DNA of 64,000 nucleotides from Methylopila turkensis (GCF_027922325.1 NZ_BSFL01000003.1:682001-746000), one strand, 5' to 3'. Shown: positions 17,913 to 27,078, counted from the first letter of the stretch. Made by a program: numbers and translations. Notes: generated by a model from the letters alone, not told the origin.

Positions 17913-19492
17913 CGTCCACGGTACTCCGGCACGCCGTTTCCTCCGCCGCCGAACAGGAACTGGCGCGGGTTGCGCTCCAGGCTCCGGAGCGTGCGCTCCA
18001 GCTCGCCGAGCGTGCGCCGGCCGTCGGCCGCGAAGCCCTGCAGGTCGCGCACGCCGGAGCTCGACAGCTTGTTGATGCTCGACGTGATATCGGCGGTGCG
18101 GCCGTCGAGCCGCTCGGCGAGGATGCGGATCGCCTCGCTGGTCTTCTGGAAGTCCGCGATCGCCCCTTGCGTCTGGTCGGACCCGATGACGCGCTGGGCG
18201 TCGGCGATCACCGCGTCGAGCCGGTCGGCGGTGCCGGTCAGGCGCCCGGAGATCTGCTTGGCGTCGGCGACGATCTGATCGACGGTCTGGGCGTTGCGCC
18301 CGAGCGCGGCGGCGAAGGCGCCGACATTGTCGACGGTCGCGCGCACCTTCTCGCCGTCGATGGCGGAGAGGATCCGGTCGGCGCTCGCGACGGTGCGGTT
18401 GATGGTCTGGCCGTCGATCGAGGTCGCGAGGCCCATAAAGCCGTCGACCGCGCGGTTGATCTTCTCAGGGTCGATCGCCGCGATCGTCCGGTCGGCGTTG
18501 CGCGCGGCGCTCTCGACCGAGTTCAGCGTGTTGGTCACCTTGGCCGGATCGATCGACTCGAGGATGGCGGCGAAGCGGTCGACGGACGCCGACACCTTGG
18601 TCGAGTCGATCGAGGCGATCATGGTCTGGACGCCGGCGAGGATGCCGTCGACGCGGCCGCCCGAGGCGCGAAGCTGCTCGGTCAGCGCCGCCACGTCGCC
18701 GAGCGCCTTCTGCACCTGCGGGGCGCCGTCCCTCAGCGCCTGCGAGAAGGCGACGACGTTGGTCATCGTGGCGTCGACCTTCTTGACGTCGACCGCCCGC
18801 ACGAGGTTCTGCACGTCGGTCGTCAGCGGCACCAGGTTCTCGGCCAGCGTGCCGATCTGGCGCGCGGCGATGCCGGTGTTCTGCATGAAGGACTTGAGGT
18901 CGTCGGAGTTCGCGGCGAGCGCGGCGGTGAACTGCTCCACGTTCTGCAGCGAACGCTCGACCGAGCCGCGGCTGTTGCCGACGAGGCCCTGAATGTCGGT
19001 GAAGGTGACCTGCGCTTTCTCGAGCACCGTGCGGGCGCCTTCGAGGATGTCCTGGAACGCGGAAGGCTCAGCGAGGAGAACCGGGGCGTTGTTGGGATCG
19101 CCCTCCTCGGTCGTGACGAGCGGGAAGGATTCCGCGGTCTGCGACCCGCCGGTGAGCTGCACGACGGAGCCGCCGGTCAAACCGGTGATCTCCAGCCGCG
19201 CCTTGGTGTCCTTGCGGATCGGCGTGTTGGGGAACACCTCGATGCGGGCCACGACCTTCGCCGGGTCCTGCGGGTCGAAATTCAGGTTGGTGACGTCGCC
19301 GACGCGGATGCCGTTGAACAAGACGCCGGAGCCGGGCGTCAGGCCCGAGACCGCGCCCTGGAATTGCACGCGGTAGATCGCGCGCGCGCGCTGCTGGCCG
19401 GCGTCGGTGAACCACCAGACGAAGGCGGCGGCGCAGACAAGCACCAGCAGGGTGAAGCCGCCGACAAGAGCGTGGTTGGCGCGGGTTTCCAT
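17909..19492 (-). CDS. MlaD family (MCE domain) lipid-transport protein
   Basis: 527-residue periplasmic protein anchored by one N-terminal helix (ALVGGFTLLVLVCAAAFVWWF). The MCE domain follows at about residues 38-125 (VQFQGAVSGLTPGSGVLFNGIRVG, LEITGLTGGSVVQL). The long remainder is helical with repeated I-D-x-x-K-(V/I)-x-x-(T/A)-V units, as in single-MCE proteins that form a tube or needle across the periplasm. It acts with the permease and ATPase encoded just upstream to move phospholipids between the membranes. It is longer than E. coli MlaD because of this C-terminal helical extension. Confidence 0.92.
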   Translation of the reverse strand: METRANHALVGGFTLLVLVCAAAFVWWFTDAGQQRARAIYRVQFQGAVSGLTPGSGVLFNGIRVGDVTNLNFDPQDPAKVVARIEVFPNTPIRKDTKARLEITGLTGGSVVQLTGGSQTAESFPLVTTEEGDPNNAPVLLAEPSAFQDILEGARTVLEKAQVTFTDIQGLVGNSRGSVERSLQNVEQFTAALAANSDDLKSFMQNTGIAARQIGTLAENLVPLTTDVQNLVRAVDVKKVDATMTNVVAFSQALRDGAPQVQKALGDVAALTEQLRASGGRVDGILAGVQTMIASIDSTKVSASVDRFAAILESIDPAKVTNTLNSVESAARNADRTIAAIDPEKINRAVDGFMGLATSIDGQTINRTVASADRILSAIDGEKVRATVDNVGAFAAALGRNAQTVDQIVADAKQISGRLTGTADRLDAVIADAQRVIGSDQTQGAIADFQKTSEAIRILAERLDGRTADITSSINKLSSSGVRDLQGFAADGRRTLGELERTLRSLERNPRQFLFGGGGNGVPEYRGR

Positions 19493-19519
19493 GAGGGTCG
19501 CGTTCTCCTTCCGCGCGGC

Positions 19520-20335
19520 TCAGGCCGCCGTCGCGCCGACGCCCGCGGCGCGGGCCCGTTCGCCACGAAAATACTGCTGCATCCACGGATCCTCGTTACG
19601 GACCATCTCGGACATCGGACCGACCGCCAGCGCCTTTCCGCCCTTGAGCGCGGCGATGCGGTCACAGGCGGTGGTCAGGCTGTCGAGGTCGTGGGTCACC
19701 ATGTAGACGGTCAGACCGAGCGAGTCCTTCAACGTCATGATCAGCTTGTCGAAATCGGCGGCGCCGATCGGGTCGAGGCCCGCGGTCGGCTCGTCGAGGA
19801 ACACGATGTCGGGATCGAGCGCCAGCGCGCGCGCGAGCGCGGCGCGCTTGATCATGCCGCCCGAGAGCTCGGACGGGTAGCGCTCGGCGGCTTCGGGCTT
19901 GAGCCCGACAAGGTCGATCTTCAGCCGCGCGATCTCGTCGAGCAGCTTGGGGCCGAGCGAGGTGTGCTCGCGCAGCGGCATCTGGATGTTCTGCAGCACG
20001 GTTTGCGACGAGAACAGCGCGCCCTGCTGGAACAGCACCCCCCAGCGCCGCTCGACCGCGAGCCGCTCGCGCGGGCCGGCCTCGTCGAGGTCGACGCCGA
20101 GCACCTCCACCGTGCCGGACCGCTTCGGCAGCAGCCCGATGATGGCGCGCAGCGTCACCGACTTGCCGGCGCCGGACGGGCCGACGACGCCCAGAATCTC
20201 GCCCTTGCGCACGTCGAGGTCGAAGCCGTCGATGACGTTGCGGTCGCCAAAGCCCACGACGAGGTCGCGCACGCGGATGACGAGCTCGTGGCCGTCGTCC
20301 GACATCAGCTGCTTGGCGCCTGCGCTCGCGGCCAT
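19520..20335 (-). CDS. ABC transporter ATP-binding protein, MlaF type
   Basis: 271-residue ATPase of the MCE lipid transporter. Walker A GPSGAGKSV is at residues 52-60, with the Ser-Val ending common in MlaF. The signature LSGGMIKRAALARAL, Walker B IVFLDEPTAGLDP and the switch His in VTHDLDSL are all present. The GGMIKR form of the signature separates MlaF from ordinary LSGGQ transporters. It starts two bases after the permease stop and ends 27 bases before the MCE gene. Confidence 0.95.
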   Translation of the reverse strand: MAASAGAKQLMSDDGHELVIRVRDLVVGFGDRNVIDGFDLDVRKGEILGVVGPSGAGKSVTLRAIIGLLPKRSGTVEVLGVDLDEAGPRERLAVERRWGVLFQQGALFSSQTVLQNIQMPLREHTSLGPKLLDEIARLKIDLVGLKPEAAERYPSELSGGMIKRAALARALALDPDIVFLDEPTAGLDPIGAADFDKLIMTLKDSLGLTVYMVTHDLDSLTTACDRIAALKGGKALAVGPMSEMVRNEDPWMQQYFRGERARAAGVGATAA

Positions 20336-20337
20336 CG

Positions 20338-21480
20338 TCAGATCCCCATCGAGGCGAACAGCATCGCGAACACGCCGTCGAGCACGATGACGATGAAGAT
20401 CGCCTTCACCACCGACGAGGTGGTGCGGGCGCCGAGGGATTCGGCCGACCCCTCCACTTTCGCGCCTTCCGTGCAGGCGATCAAACCGATGACCACCGCC
20501 ATGAAGGGCGCCTTCACGAGGCCGACCATGAAGGTCTGGAACGTGACCGCGTCCTTGAGCCGCTGCAGGAAGGTGACCGGCGTGATGTCCCCGTAGACCC
20601 AAGCGACCAGGCCGCCGCCGAGCAGCGCGGCCATGGAGGCGATGAAGGCGAGCAGCGGCAGCGCGATTACCAGCGCCACGAGGCGCGGCATGGCGAGGAT
20701 CTCGATCGGATCGAGGCCCATGGTCTTCAGCGCGTCGATCTCCTCGCGCATCTTCATGGAGCCGATCTCGGCGGTGAAGGCGGAACCCGACCGGCCCGCC
20801 ACCATGATGGCGGTGAGCAGCACGCCGAGCTCGCGCAGCACGAGGATGCCGAGCAGGTCGACCACGAACAGGGTCGCGCCGAAGTTCTTGAGCTGGAAGA
20901 TCGACTGCTGGGCGACGATGGCGCCCACGAGGAACGAGATCAGCGCGATGATCGGCACCGCATGCAGGCCGACGCGCTCGAGATGCACCACCGTCGAGGT
21001 GTAGCGGAAGCGCCAGGGCGCGATCATGAGCTTCGCGGTCGCCATCACGACCGCGCCGAGGAAGGCGAGGCCCAGCATGATGTCGTCGCGGATGCTGAAG
21101 ATGGCCGCGCCGAACCCGGCGAGCAGCGCGAACAAAGGATTCTCGGAGCGCGTCTGGGGCGGCTCGCTCTTGCCGCGCTTGTCGAGCGCCTGAAGCAGGC
21201 GTTCGTGCTGCGGCTTCGCGCCGTGGGTCTCGGCCCGGGCCCCGGCCGCCTCGCCCGCGGCCCGCAGCCGGCCGAGCAGGATGGCGCCCACGGTGTCGAG
21301 ACGCTCGAGGCGCGACAGGTCGAGCGCGACGGTCTTGCCGCGCGCGCCGGAGAGGTCGAGACGGTCGATGCGCTCCGACAGGGCTTCGCCGGTCTCGGCC
21401 GTCCATGGGCCGAGCGGCGTCAGCACGAGACCTTCATCGAAGGTTTCGACTGTGAGGTCGGCCTTGGCTGCGTCCTGCAC
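20338..21480 (-). CDS. MlaE family permease with N-terminal STAS-like domain
   Basis: Integral membrane subunit of the MCE lipid transporter. An N-terminal domain of about 90 residues (VETFDEGLVLTPLGPW, TVALDLSRLERLDTVGAILL) looks like a STAS domain, which in E. coli is a separate protein (MlaB). Five to six transmembrane helices of the MlaE type follow (HLERVGLHAVPIIALISFLVGAI, GRSGSAFTAEIGSMK). Family residues and length are normal for the alphaproteobacterial STAS-MlaE fusion. The start is uncertain: a GTG at 21480 gives 380 residues; an upstream start at 21603 would overlap the divergent dgcN gene and add a low-complexity N-terminus. Confidence 0.88.
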   Translation of the reverse strand: MQDAAKADLTVETFDEGLVLTPLGPWTAETGEALSERIDRLDLSGARGKTVALDLSRLERLDTVGAILLGRLRAAGEAAGARAETHGAKPQHERLLQALDKRGKSEPPQTRSENPLFALLAGFGAAIFSIRDDIMLGLAFLGAVVMATAKLMIAPWRFRYTSTVVHLERVGLHAVPIIALISFLVGAIVAQQSIFQLKNFGATLFVVDLLGILVLRELGVLLTAIMVAGRSGSAFTAEIGSMKMREEIDALKTMGLDPIEILAMPRLVALVIALPLLAFIASMAALLGGGLVAWVYGDITPVTFLQRLKDAVTFQTFMVGLVKAPFMAVVIGLIACTEGAKVEGSAESLGARTTSSVVKAIFIVIVLDGVFAMLFASMGI

Positions 21481-21590
21481 TTGGATTGCCGGAGGCTCCT
21501 CTGGTGTGCGCCTTGCCGCGCCACCCCCCTCGCCCGTATTACTCAGGCTCACGAGCGGCTGTCGAGCGACGGCGACGAGAGGAGCGCGGG

Positions 21591-22598
21591 TTGGAGATCG
21601 CAAAGCCCTACCTGTTGTTTTTGGGGGACGCTCCCGACGCGCTGGCGGCCAAGACCGCGGCCGGCGTGGTGGACTGGCGGCGCGACTGGTGCGTCGGCCA
21701 ATTGCGGCTGCCCGGCTGCAAGGCGGATGTGGGCCTGCCCGAGACCGACGTCGCGGAAGCGGTGGCCCGGGGCGCGAAAACCTTCGTGATCGGCGTCGTG
21801 AACGCGGGCGGCGTGCTGCCGGATCACTGGCTCGACCAGATCGTGCTGGCGCTCGAATCGGGGCTCGACGTCGCGAGCGGGCTGCACGGCCGGCTCGCCG
21901 ACACGCCGCGCATCGCGGAGGCCGCGAAGGCGAACGGCCGCCTGCTGCACGACGTCCGCCACGCGCGCGAGACGTTCGCGACCGGCAAGGGCTCGAAGCG
22001 GCCCGGCCTGCGCCTTCTCACCGTCGGCACCGACTGTTCCGTCGGCAAGAAATACGCGGCGCTGGCGCTCGAGGCGGAGATGCGCGCCCGCAGGCTCGAC
22101 GCCGACTTCCGCGCCACTGGCCAGACCGGCGTGCTGATCGCCGGCCGCGGCGTCGCGGTCGACGCGGTGGTGGCGGACTTCATCTCCGGCGCAGCGGAGT
22201 GGCTGACGCCGGCCGCCGATCCCGCCCACTGGGACGTGGTCGAGGGCCAGGGCTCGCTGTTCCATCCCTCGTTCGCGGGCGTGACGCTCGGCCTGCTGCA
22301 CGGCTCCCAGCCCGACGCCTTCGTGGTCTGCCACGAGCCGACCCGGACGACGATGCGCGGCGTCGCGACGCCGCTGCCCACGATCGGCCAGGTGATCGAG
22401 GCGACGGTGGCGAGCGGCCGGCTGACCAATCCGGCGATCCGCTGCGTCGGGATCGCGGTCAACACCTCAGCCCTCGACGAGGCCGCCGCGCGGGTGGAGC
22501 TGGACCGGACCGCGGCCGCCCACGGCCTGCCCGCGAGCGACCCGGTGCGCTTCGGCGTCGGCCCGATCGTCGATCGCCTCGTGGCGGAGTTTTCGTGA
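21591..22598 (+). CDS. dgcN: DUF1611 family N-acetyltransferase DgcN
   Basis: 335-residue DUF1611 protein with a P-loop-like segment VGTDCSVGKKYAAL in the middle and the family end NTSALDEAAARVELDRTAAA. In alphaproteobacteria DUF1611 genes paired with an epimerase gene have been described as dgcN-dgcA, where DgcN acetylates D-glutamate and DgcA epimerises the N-acetyl-D-glutamate. I use that assignment from family knowledge and the neighbouring gene. The start is a TTG, picked because GAGAGGAG lies at the right distance and the protein then begins at the conserved EIAKPYLLFLGD. Confidence 0.85.
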   Translation: MEIAKPYLLFLGDAPDALAAKTAAGVVDWRRDWCVGQLRLPGCKADVGLPETDVAEAVARGAKTFVIGVVNAGGVLPDHWLDQIVLALESGLDVASGLHGRLADTPRIAEAAKANGRLLHDVRHARETFATGKGSKRPGLRLLTVGTDCSVGKKYAALALEAEMRARRLDADFRATGQTGVLIAGRGVAVDAVVADFISGAAEWLTPAADPAHWDVVEGQGSLFHPSFAGVTLGLLHGSQPDAFVVCHEPTRTTMRGVATPLPTIGQVIEATVASGRLTNPAIRCVGIAVNTSALDEAAARVELDRTAAAHGLPASDPVRFGVGPIVDRLVAEFS

Positions 22599-22620
22599 AC
22601 GCCGCCCCGATCGAACACCC

Positions 22621-23610
22621 ATGCCGCCGGTCCTGACCGCGCGGATCGAGCGCTGGCCGATCGCCGGCGCCTTCACCATCGCGCGCGGCACGGTGACGGA
22701 GGTCGTCACCGTGGTCGCCGAGATCGTCGACGGCCCGCATCGCGGCCGGGGCGAGTGCCGGCCCTATCCGCGCTACGACGAGACGCCGGAGGGCGTGAAG
22801 GCCGAGATCGACCGGCTCGCCGGCGCGGTCGCGGACGGGCTCGACCGCGCCGCGCTGCAGGGCGCGCTCCACGCCGGCGCCGCCCGCAACGCGCTCGACT
22901 GCGCGCTCTGGGACCTCGAGGCCAAGCGCCGCGGCGTCACCGTCGCGGCGCTCGCGGGGCTTCCGGAGCCGGAGCCGCTCGTCACCGCCTACACGCTCAG
23001 CCTCGGCGCGCCGGAGGCGATGCGGGAGGCCGCCGCGAAGGCCGCCTCCCGGCCGCTGCTCAAGGTCAAGCTCGGCGGGGCCGACGAACTCGACCCCGCC
23101 CGCATCGCGGCCGTGCGCGCCGGCGCGCCCGACTCCGAACTGATCGTCGACGCCAACGAGGGCTGGACCGGCGCGGCGCTCGCCCGCAACCTCGCCGCCT
23201 GCGCCGAGGCCCGCGTAACGCTGGTGGAACAACCCCTGCCCGCGGCGGACGACGCCGCGCTCGGGCGGATCGACCGTCCGATCTCGGTCTGCGCCGACGA
23301 GAGCGCCCATGACCGCGCGAGCCTGAAGGCTCTGATCGGGCGCTACGACGCGATCAACATCAAGCTCGACAAGACCGGCGGCCTGACCGAGGCGCTGCTG
23401 CTGGCGGAGGAGGCCCGCGCCGCCGGGCTCGTCGTCATGGTCGGCTGCATGCTGGCCTCCTCGCTCGCCATGGCGCCGGCGACGCTGGTGGCGCAAGGCG
23501 CGGCCGTGGTCGACCTCGACGGGCCGCTGCTGCTCGCGCGCGACCGGGAGCACGGCATCGTCTACGACGGCAGCACGATGTCGCCGCCCTCGCCCGCGCT
23601 CTGGGGATGA
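22621..23610 (+). CDS. dgcA: N-acetyl-D-glutamate racemase DgcA (enolase superfamily)
   Basis: 329-residue member of the muconate-lactonizing subgroup of the enolase superfamily, close to L-Ala-D/L-Glu epimerases. The catalytic lysine pair is visible as LKVKLGG and NIKLDKTGG. The metal ligands are in VDANEGW, LVEQPLP and CADES. It follows dgcN by 22 bases in the same direction, the context expected for the D-glutamate catabolic pair. Without that context a dipeptide epimerase role would be the alternative. Confidence 0.87.
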   Translation: MPPVLTARIERWPIAGAFTIARGTVTEVVTVVAEIVDGPHRGRGECRPYPRYDETPEGVKAEIDRLAGAVADGLDRAALQGALHAGAARNALDCALWDLEAKRRGVTVAALAGLPEPEPLVTAYTLSLGAPEAMREAAAKAASRPLLKVKLGGADELDPARIAAVRAGAPDSELIVDANEGWTGAALARNLAACAEARVTLVEQPLPAADDAALGRIDRPISVCADESAHDRASLKALIGRYDAINIKLDKTGGLTEALLLAEEARAAGLVVMVGCMLASSLAMAPATLVAQGAAVVDLDGPLLLARDREHGIVYDGSTMSPPSPALWG

Positions 23611-23725
23611 TCGGGCGGGCGGCGCTCAAGCCTCTGTCATCGCCCGCGATTCGCACGTAGTTTGGGGCGAAGCGTCTCGTCCGCCGCGGCGGTCCCGGCG
23701 CGAACCGCGCGCCGTTCGGGATTTC

Positions 23726-24457
23726 ATGTCCTCGCCTCCTCCGCTGTCGTTCGAAGATTACGAGGCGATCGCGTCCGCCGTGATGGAGACGGAGCGCGGG
23801 CGCTGGTTCCTGAGCGAATTCGCCCGTCGCAACCGCGCCGCCGACACCGGCCAGATCCTTCAGGCGCTCGAGGCGCTGGAGAAGCGCGTCACGGCCGCGC
23901 CGGCGCAGGCCGTCTCGGCGGCGCGTGTCCCGGCCGACGCCGCCCTCTCCGCGCCGCTCGACGGACTGGCCGAGGCCGCGGGCGCCGTCCGCGCGGCGCT
24001 GACCGCGCCGAAGCCGCCGGAACGTCGGGTCGAGCTGGCGCTCGCCCGGCTCGCCGCGCTGGAGCGGATCGTCGTGGACGGCCTGCGCGCGACCGGCGGA
24101 CAGCCGGCGCCCGTTGCGGTCGCCGCGCCGCGCCTCCCGCTCCCGGCGCCGAGGCCGACCGTGGTCGAGCAGCGGATCGCGATCGAACGGCTGGAGGTGA
24201 CGCCGCCGATCGACGAGGCGCCGACCCTGGTCGCCGAGCGTTCGGCGGTCGAGGCGGCGCTGGACGAGCTGACCGCCCGCGCGCCGCTTCCCGCCGCCGT
24301 CCCGGCGCCGATGCTGCGGGCGCCTTCGAAACCGGAGGGCGCCGGCCACGCGCCGTCGCGCCGCGCCTTCGAGCCTGCGCCTGCGAAGCTCGAGCCCCGG
24401 GTCGAACCGCTGCTCGACAGCCTGACGGATGCGGAGAAGGCTCTGCTGTTCGCCTGA
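23726..24457 (+). CDS. Conserved hypothetical protein, mostly disordered
   Basis: 243 residues. The first about 60 residues look ordered and contain the segment EDYEAIASAVMETERGRWFLSEFARRNR, a pattern I recall from uncharacterised Hyphomicrobiales proteins. The rest is Ala/Pro-rich, low-complexity and probably unfolded, ending in a short helix (LLDSLTDAEKALLFA). No enzyme motif, signal peptide or membrane helix. Convergent with the glycosyltransferase gene, 19 bases apart. Function unknown. Confidence 0.65.
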   Translation: MSSPPPLSFEDYEAIASAVMETERGRWFLSEFARRNRAADTGQILQALEALEKRVTAAPAQAVSAARVPADAALSAPLDGLAEAAGAVRAALTAPKPPERRVELALARLAALERIVVDGLRATGGQPAPVAVAAPRLPLPAPRPTVVEQRIAIERLEVTPPIDEAPTLVAERSAVEAALDELTARAPLPAAVPAPMLRAPSKPEGAGHAPSRRAFEPAPAKLEPRVEPLLDSLTDAEKALLFA

Positions 24458-24476
24458 GCGGACGACAGCGCGGAGA

Positions 24477-25508
24477 TCAGGCCGCCCGATCGGGCGTCGT
24501 CTCGGCGATCACCTGGCGGACATTGTCCACGAACAGCTTGGTCGCCTCGCGCCAGCCATGGCTCAGCGCCAGCGCGCGCGCCTTCTCCCGCGGCACGTCA
24601 AGGGCGGCGAGCGCCGCCTTCCGCAGGTCGACGTCGAGCACCCCCGCGCCGCTGCCCTCCAGGATGTCGACCGGACCCGTCACCGGAAACGCCGCGACCG
24701 GCACGCCCGAGGCGAGCGCCTCAAGCACCACGATCCCGAACGTGTCGGTCCTGCTCGGGAACACGAACACGTCGGACGAGGCGTAGGCCTTGGCCAACGC
24801 CTCGCCTTCGAGCGTGCCGGTGAAATGCGCGTCCGGAAAGGCCGCCTCCAGGTCCGAGCGCTGGGGGCCGTCGCCGACCACCACCTTCGTCCCCGGCAGG
24901 TCGAGCGACAGGAAGCCCTCCACGTTCTTCTCCGGCGCGATGCGGCCCACATAGAGGAAGATCGGTTTGGGCAGGTGATCGAAGGCGCGCGCGGCCGGAT
25001 CCGGTTTGAAGCGCTCCGCGTCGACGCCGCGGCTCCAGTGCATCAGCCGCAGGAAGCCGCGCTCCGCGAGCTCCTTCCGGAGCGAGGGCGTCGCGACCAT
25101 GGTTCCGGCGCCGGCGTTGTGAAAGCGCCGCAGCCCGGCATAGGTCCAGCGCTCCGGGATCGGCGCGCGGCGGCGGAGATATTCGGGGAACCGGGTGTGG
25201 TAGCTGGTCGTGAACGGGCGCCCCTGCCGAATGCAGGCGCGGCGCGCCGCGAGCCCGAGCGGGCCTTCGGTCGACACGTGCACGTGGTCGGCGTTGGACG
25301 CGTCGATCATCTTGGCGACCGCGCCGGCGCGCGCGAGCGACAGCCTGATCTCGGGATAGGTCGGCATCGGCAGGGTGCGGAAACGATCGGGCGTCAGCAG
25401 CTCGATCTCGACCCCGAAGGCCGGCGCGTGCTCCATCAGATGCTCGATGGTCCGCACCACGCCGTTGACTTGAGGACGCCACGCGTCGGTGACGACGAGA
25501 ACACGCAT
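24477..25508 (-). CDS. GT4 family glycosyltransferase, Agt-like (glycolipid synthesis)
   Basis: 343-residue GT-B fold glycosyltransferase. The N-terminus VTDAWRPQVNGVVRT is typical of diacylglycerol glycosyltransferases of this family. The C-terminal donor-binding half shows YVGRIAPEKN, VVGDGPQ and the E-x7-E-like region TDTFGIVVLEALASG. It lies 41 bases downstream of the plcP-like gene. The plcP-agt pair is known from marine and rhizobial bacteria, where phospholipids are degraded to diacylglycerol and rebuilt as glycolipids during phosphate starvation. That role here is inferred from the pairing; a role in another glycolipid is possible. Confidence 0.82.
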   Translation of the reverse strand: MRVLVVTDAWRPQVNGVVRTIEHLMEHAPAFGVEIELLTPDRFRTLPMPTYPEIRLSLARAGAVAKMIDASNADHVHVSTEGPLGLAARRACIRQGRPFTTSYHTRFPEYLRRRAPIPERWTYAGLRRFHNAGAGTMVATPSLRKELAERGFLRLMHWSRGVDAERFKPDPAARAFDHLPKPIFLYVGRIAPEKNVEGFLSLDLPGTKVVVGDGPQRSDLEAAFPDAHFTGTLEGEALAKAYASSDVFVFPSRTDTFGIVVLEALASGVPVAAFPVTGPVDILEGSGAGVLDVDLRKAALAALDVPREKARALALSHGWREATKLFVDNVRQVIAETTPDRAA

Positions 25509-25549
25509 ATGCCTTCCCAGCGCGATGACCGCGCCTTTCCAGCGCGGTC

Positions 25550-26368
25550 TCATGCGGCGGCCCGCACGCCGACGGAGGCCGGCTCCGCGCTTGGGGAGAC
25601 CTGCCGTCCGGCGCGCACGGCGTCCGCCCACCGGATCAGCTCGAGCCGGCCGTCGTAGTTTTCCGCCACCGCCGTGCAGCTTTCAACCCAGTCTCCGGTG
25701 TTCACATAGGCGACGCCGCCCATGTCGCGGATCACGGCGTGGTGGATGTGGCCGCAGATGACCCCGTCCACCTCCTGCTTGCGCGCCTCCGCCGACAGCG
25801 TCTCCTCGAACTGGCCGATGAAGTTGACCGCATTCTTGACCTTGAGCTTGGCCCAGGCCGACAGCGACCAGTAGGGAAAACCAAGACGCCGCCGCACGTG
25901 ATTGACGTGCGTGTTGACCATCAGCGCGGTCTCGTAGGCCCAGTCGCCCAGCAGCGCGAGCCAGCGCGCGTGCCGCACCACCACGTCGAAGAAATCGCCG
26001 TGGATCACAAGGTAGCGCTTGCCGTCGGCGGCCTCGTGGATCGCGGTCTCGACCACCTCGATGCCGCCGAAATGCGAGCCGTAGTAGCTGCGCAGGAACT
26101 CGTCGTGATTGCCCGGCAGGTAGAGGATCCGCGCGCCTTTCCGCGCCTTGCGCAGCAGCTTCTGCACCACGTCGTTGTGGGACTGCGGCCAATACCAGCT
26201 CTGCTTCAGCCGCCAGCCGTCGACGATGTCGCCGACGAGATAGATCGTGTCGGCGTCGTGGTCGCGCAGGAAGTCCAGCAGCAGGTCCGCCTGGCAACCT
26301 TTCGTTCCGAGATGGACGTCGGAGATGAAAAGCGCGCGAAACCTGCGGGTTTCATCATGATCGGACAA
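25550..26368 (-). CDS. plcP: PlcP-type phospholipase C (metallophosphoesterase)
   Basis: 272-residue calcineurin-like phosphoesterase. All metal motifs are present: ISDVHLG, VGDIVDGW, LPGNHDEF, VIHGDFFD and CGHIHHA. It resembles UDP-2,3-diacylglucosamine pyrophosphatases but matches the rhizobial PlcP form (QADLLLDFL, SHNDVVQKLLRKARKG, NTGDWVESCTA), a phospholipase C that releases diacylglycerol from membrane phospholipids under phosphate limitation. The downstream glycosyltransferase supports this reading over LpxH. No convincing Pho box was found upstream, so phosphate control is not shown by the sequence. Confidence 0.82.
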   Translation of the reverse strand: MSDHDETRRFRALFISDVHLGTKGCQADLLLDFLRDHDADTIYLVGDIVDGWRLKQSWYWPQSHNDVVQKLLRKARKGARILYLPGNHDEFLRSYYGSHFGGIEVVETAIHEAADGKRYLVIHGDFFDVVVRHARWLALLGDWAYETALMVNTHVNHVRRRLGFPYWSLSAWAKLKVKNAVNFIGQFEETLSAEARKQEVDGVICGHIHHAVIRDMGGVAYVNTGDWVESCTAVAENYDGRLELIRWADAVRAGRQVSPSAEPASVGVRAAA

Positions 26369-26414
26369 AGTCGACCCTCCGCGTCATCGCTTCTACAGCG
26401 GCATAAGCGGGATT

Positions 26415-26432
26415 CGTCTCACGCGTGTGACG
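26415..26432. promoter_or_regulatory. Imperfect palindrome upstream of plcP
   Basis: CGTCTCACGCGTGTGACG is an 18-bp inverted repeat with one mismatched pair per arm, 46 bases before the plcP start. It could be an operator for plcP or for the divergent gene at 26608. No regulator can be named. Confidence 0.35.
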
Positions 26433-26607
26433 CGTATGCCCAGGAGCCGCGGCGTCATCCGGAAATGGCGTCGCGCCGGCAGGTTTCCAGCGGAGGCGCG
26501 CCGGCGCCCTTGAACGCGAAACGGTCGATCTCCACCTCAAACAACAGCAGAATACCCCCGGCGGGCTCCCCCGCTCCGCCGGCACGTCGCTCCAGGAGAC
26601 CGCGCAG

Positions 26608-27078
26608 ATGACTTCGAACCCTTACGCCGACGATTCGGCCGCCGCCGTGATTCCGGGCGTGCCCCATCGCTGGACGGCGCTGACCATCGCGCTGACCGCG
26701 ATCGGCTTCATCGTGTTCTGGCCGCTCGGCCTCGCGATGGTGGTCTACGTCGTGTGGGGCGAGCGTATCGCCGCTTGGGCGAAGAGCCCCGCGAACCCGC
26801 TGAAGGCGGGCGGTCCCTTCGCCAACGCCCGCCGCGCGGCCGAGGATTTCGGCCGCAACGTGCGCGGCGACTTCGGCCGCAAGGCCGCGACCGGCAACGC
26901 CGCCTTCGACGCTTGGCGCGATGCGGAGCTTCGCCGGCTCAACGAGGAGCGCGCCAAGCTCGACGAGACGACCGCGGCGTTCGAGGCGCATCTGCGCGCC
27001 GAGCGCGGCGGGCAGGACGACACGCGCCAGCGCGAGGAGTTCGACCGCTTCATGAGGGAGCGCGGAGCGCGCTACTGA
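26608..27078 (+). CDS. DUF2852 family membrane protein
   Basis: 156-residue protein. One or two N-terminal membrane helices (WTALTIALTAIGFIVFWPLGLAMVVYVVW) are followed by a charged helical cytoplasmic region (DAWRDAELRRLNEERAKLDE, FDRFMRERGARY at the end) characteristic of DUF2852, common in Hyphomicrobiales. Function unknown. Single-gene unit with its own terminator at 27109; divergent from plcP. Confidence 0.85.
   Translation: MTSNPYADDSAAAVIPGVPHRWTALTIALTAIGFIVFWPLGLAMVVYVVWGERIAAWAKSPANPLKAGGPFANARRAAEDFGRNVRGDFGRKAATGNAAFDAWRDAELRRLNEERAKLDETTAAFEAHLRAERGGQDDTRQREEFDRFMRERGARY

Noticed and set aside
26369..26607. Pho box upstream of plcP
   Set aside because: No pair of CTGTCAT-like heptamers with correct spacing was found on either strand; only a different palindrome is present.
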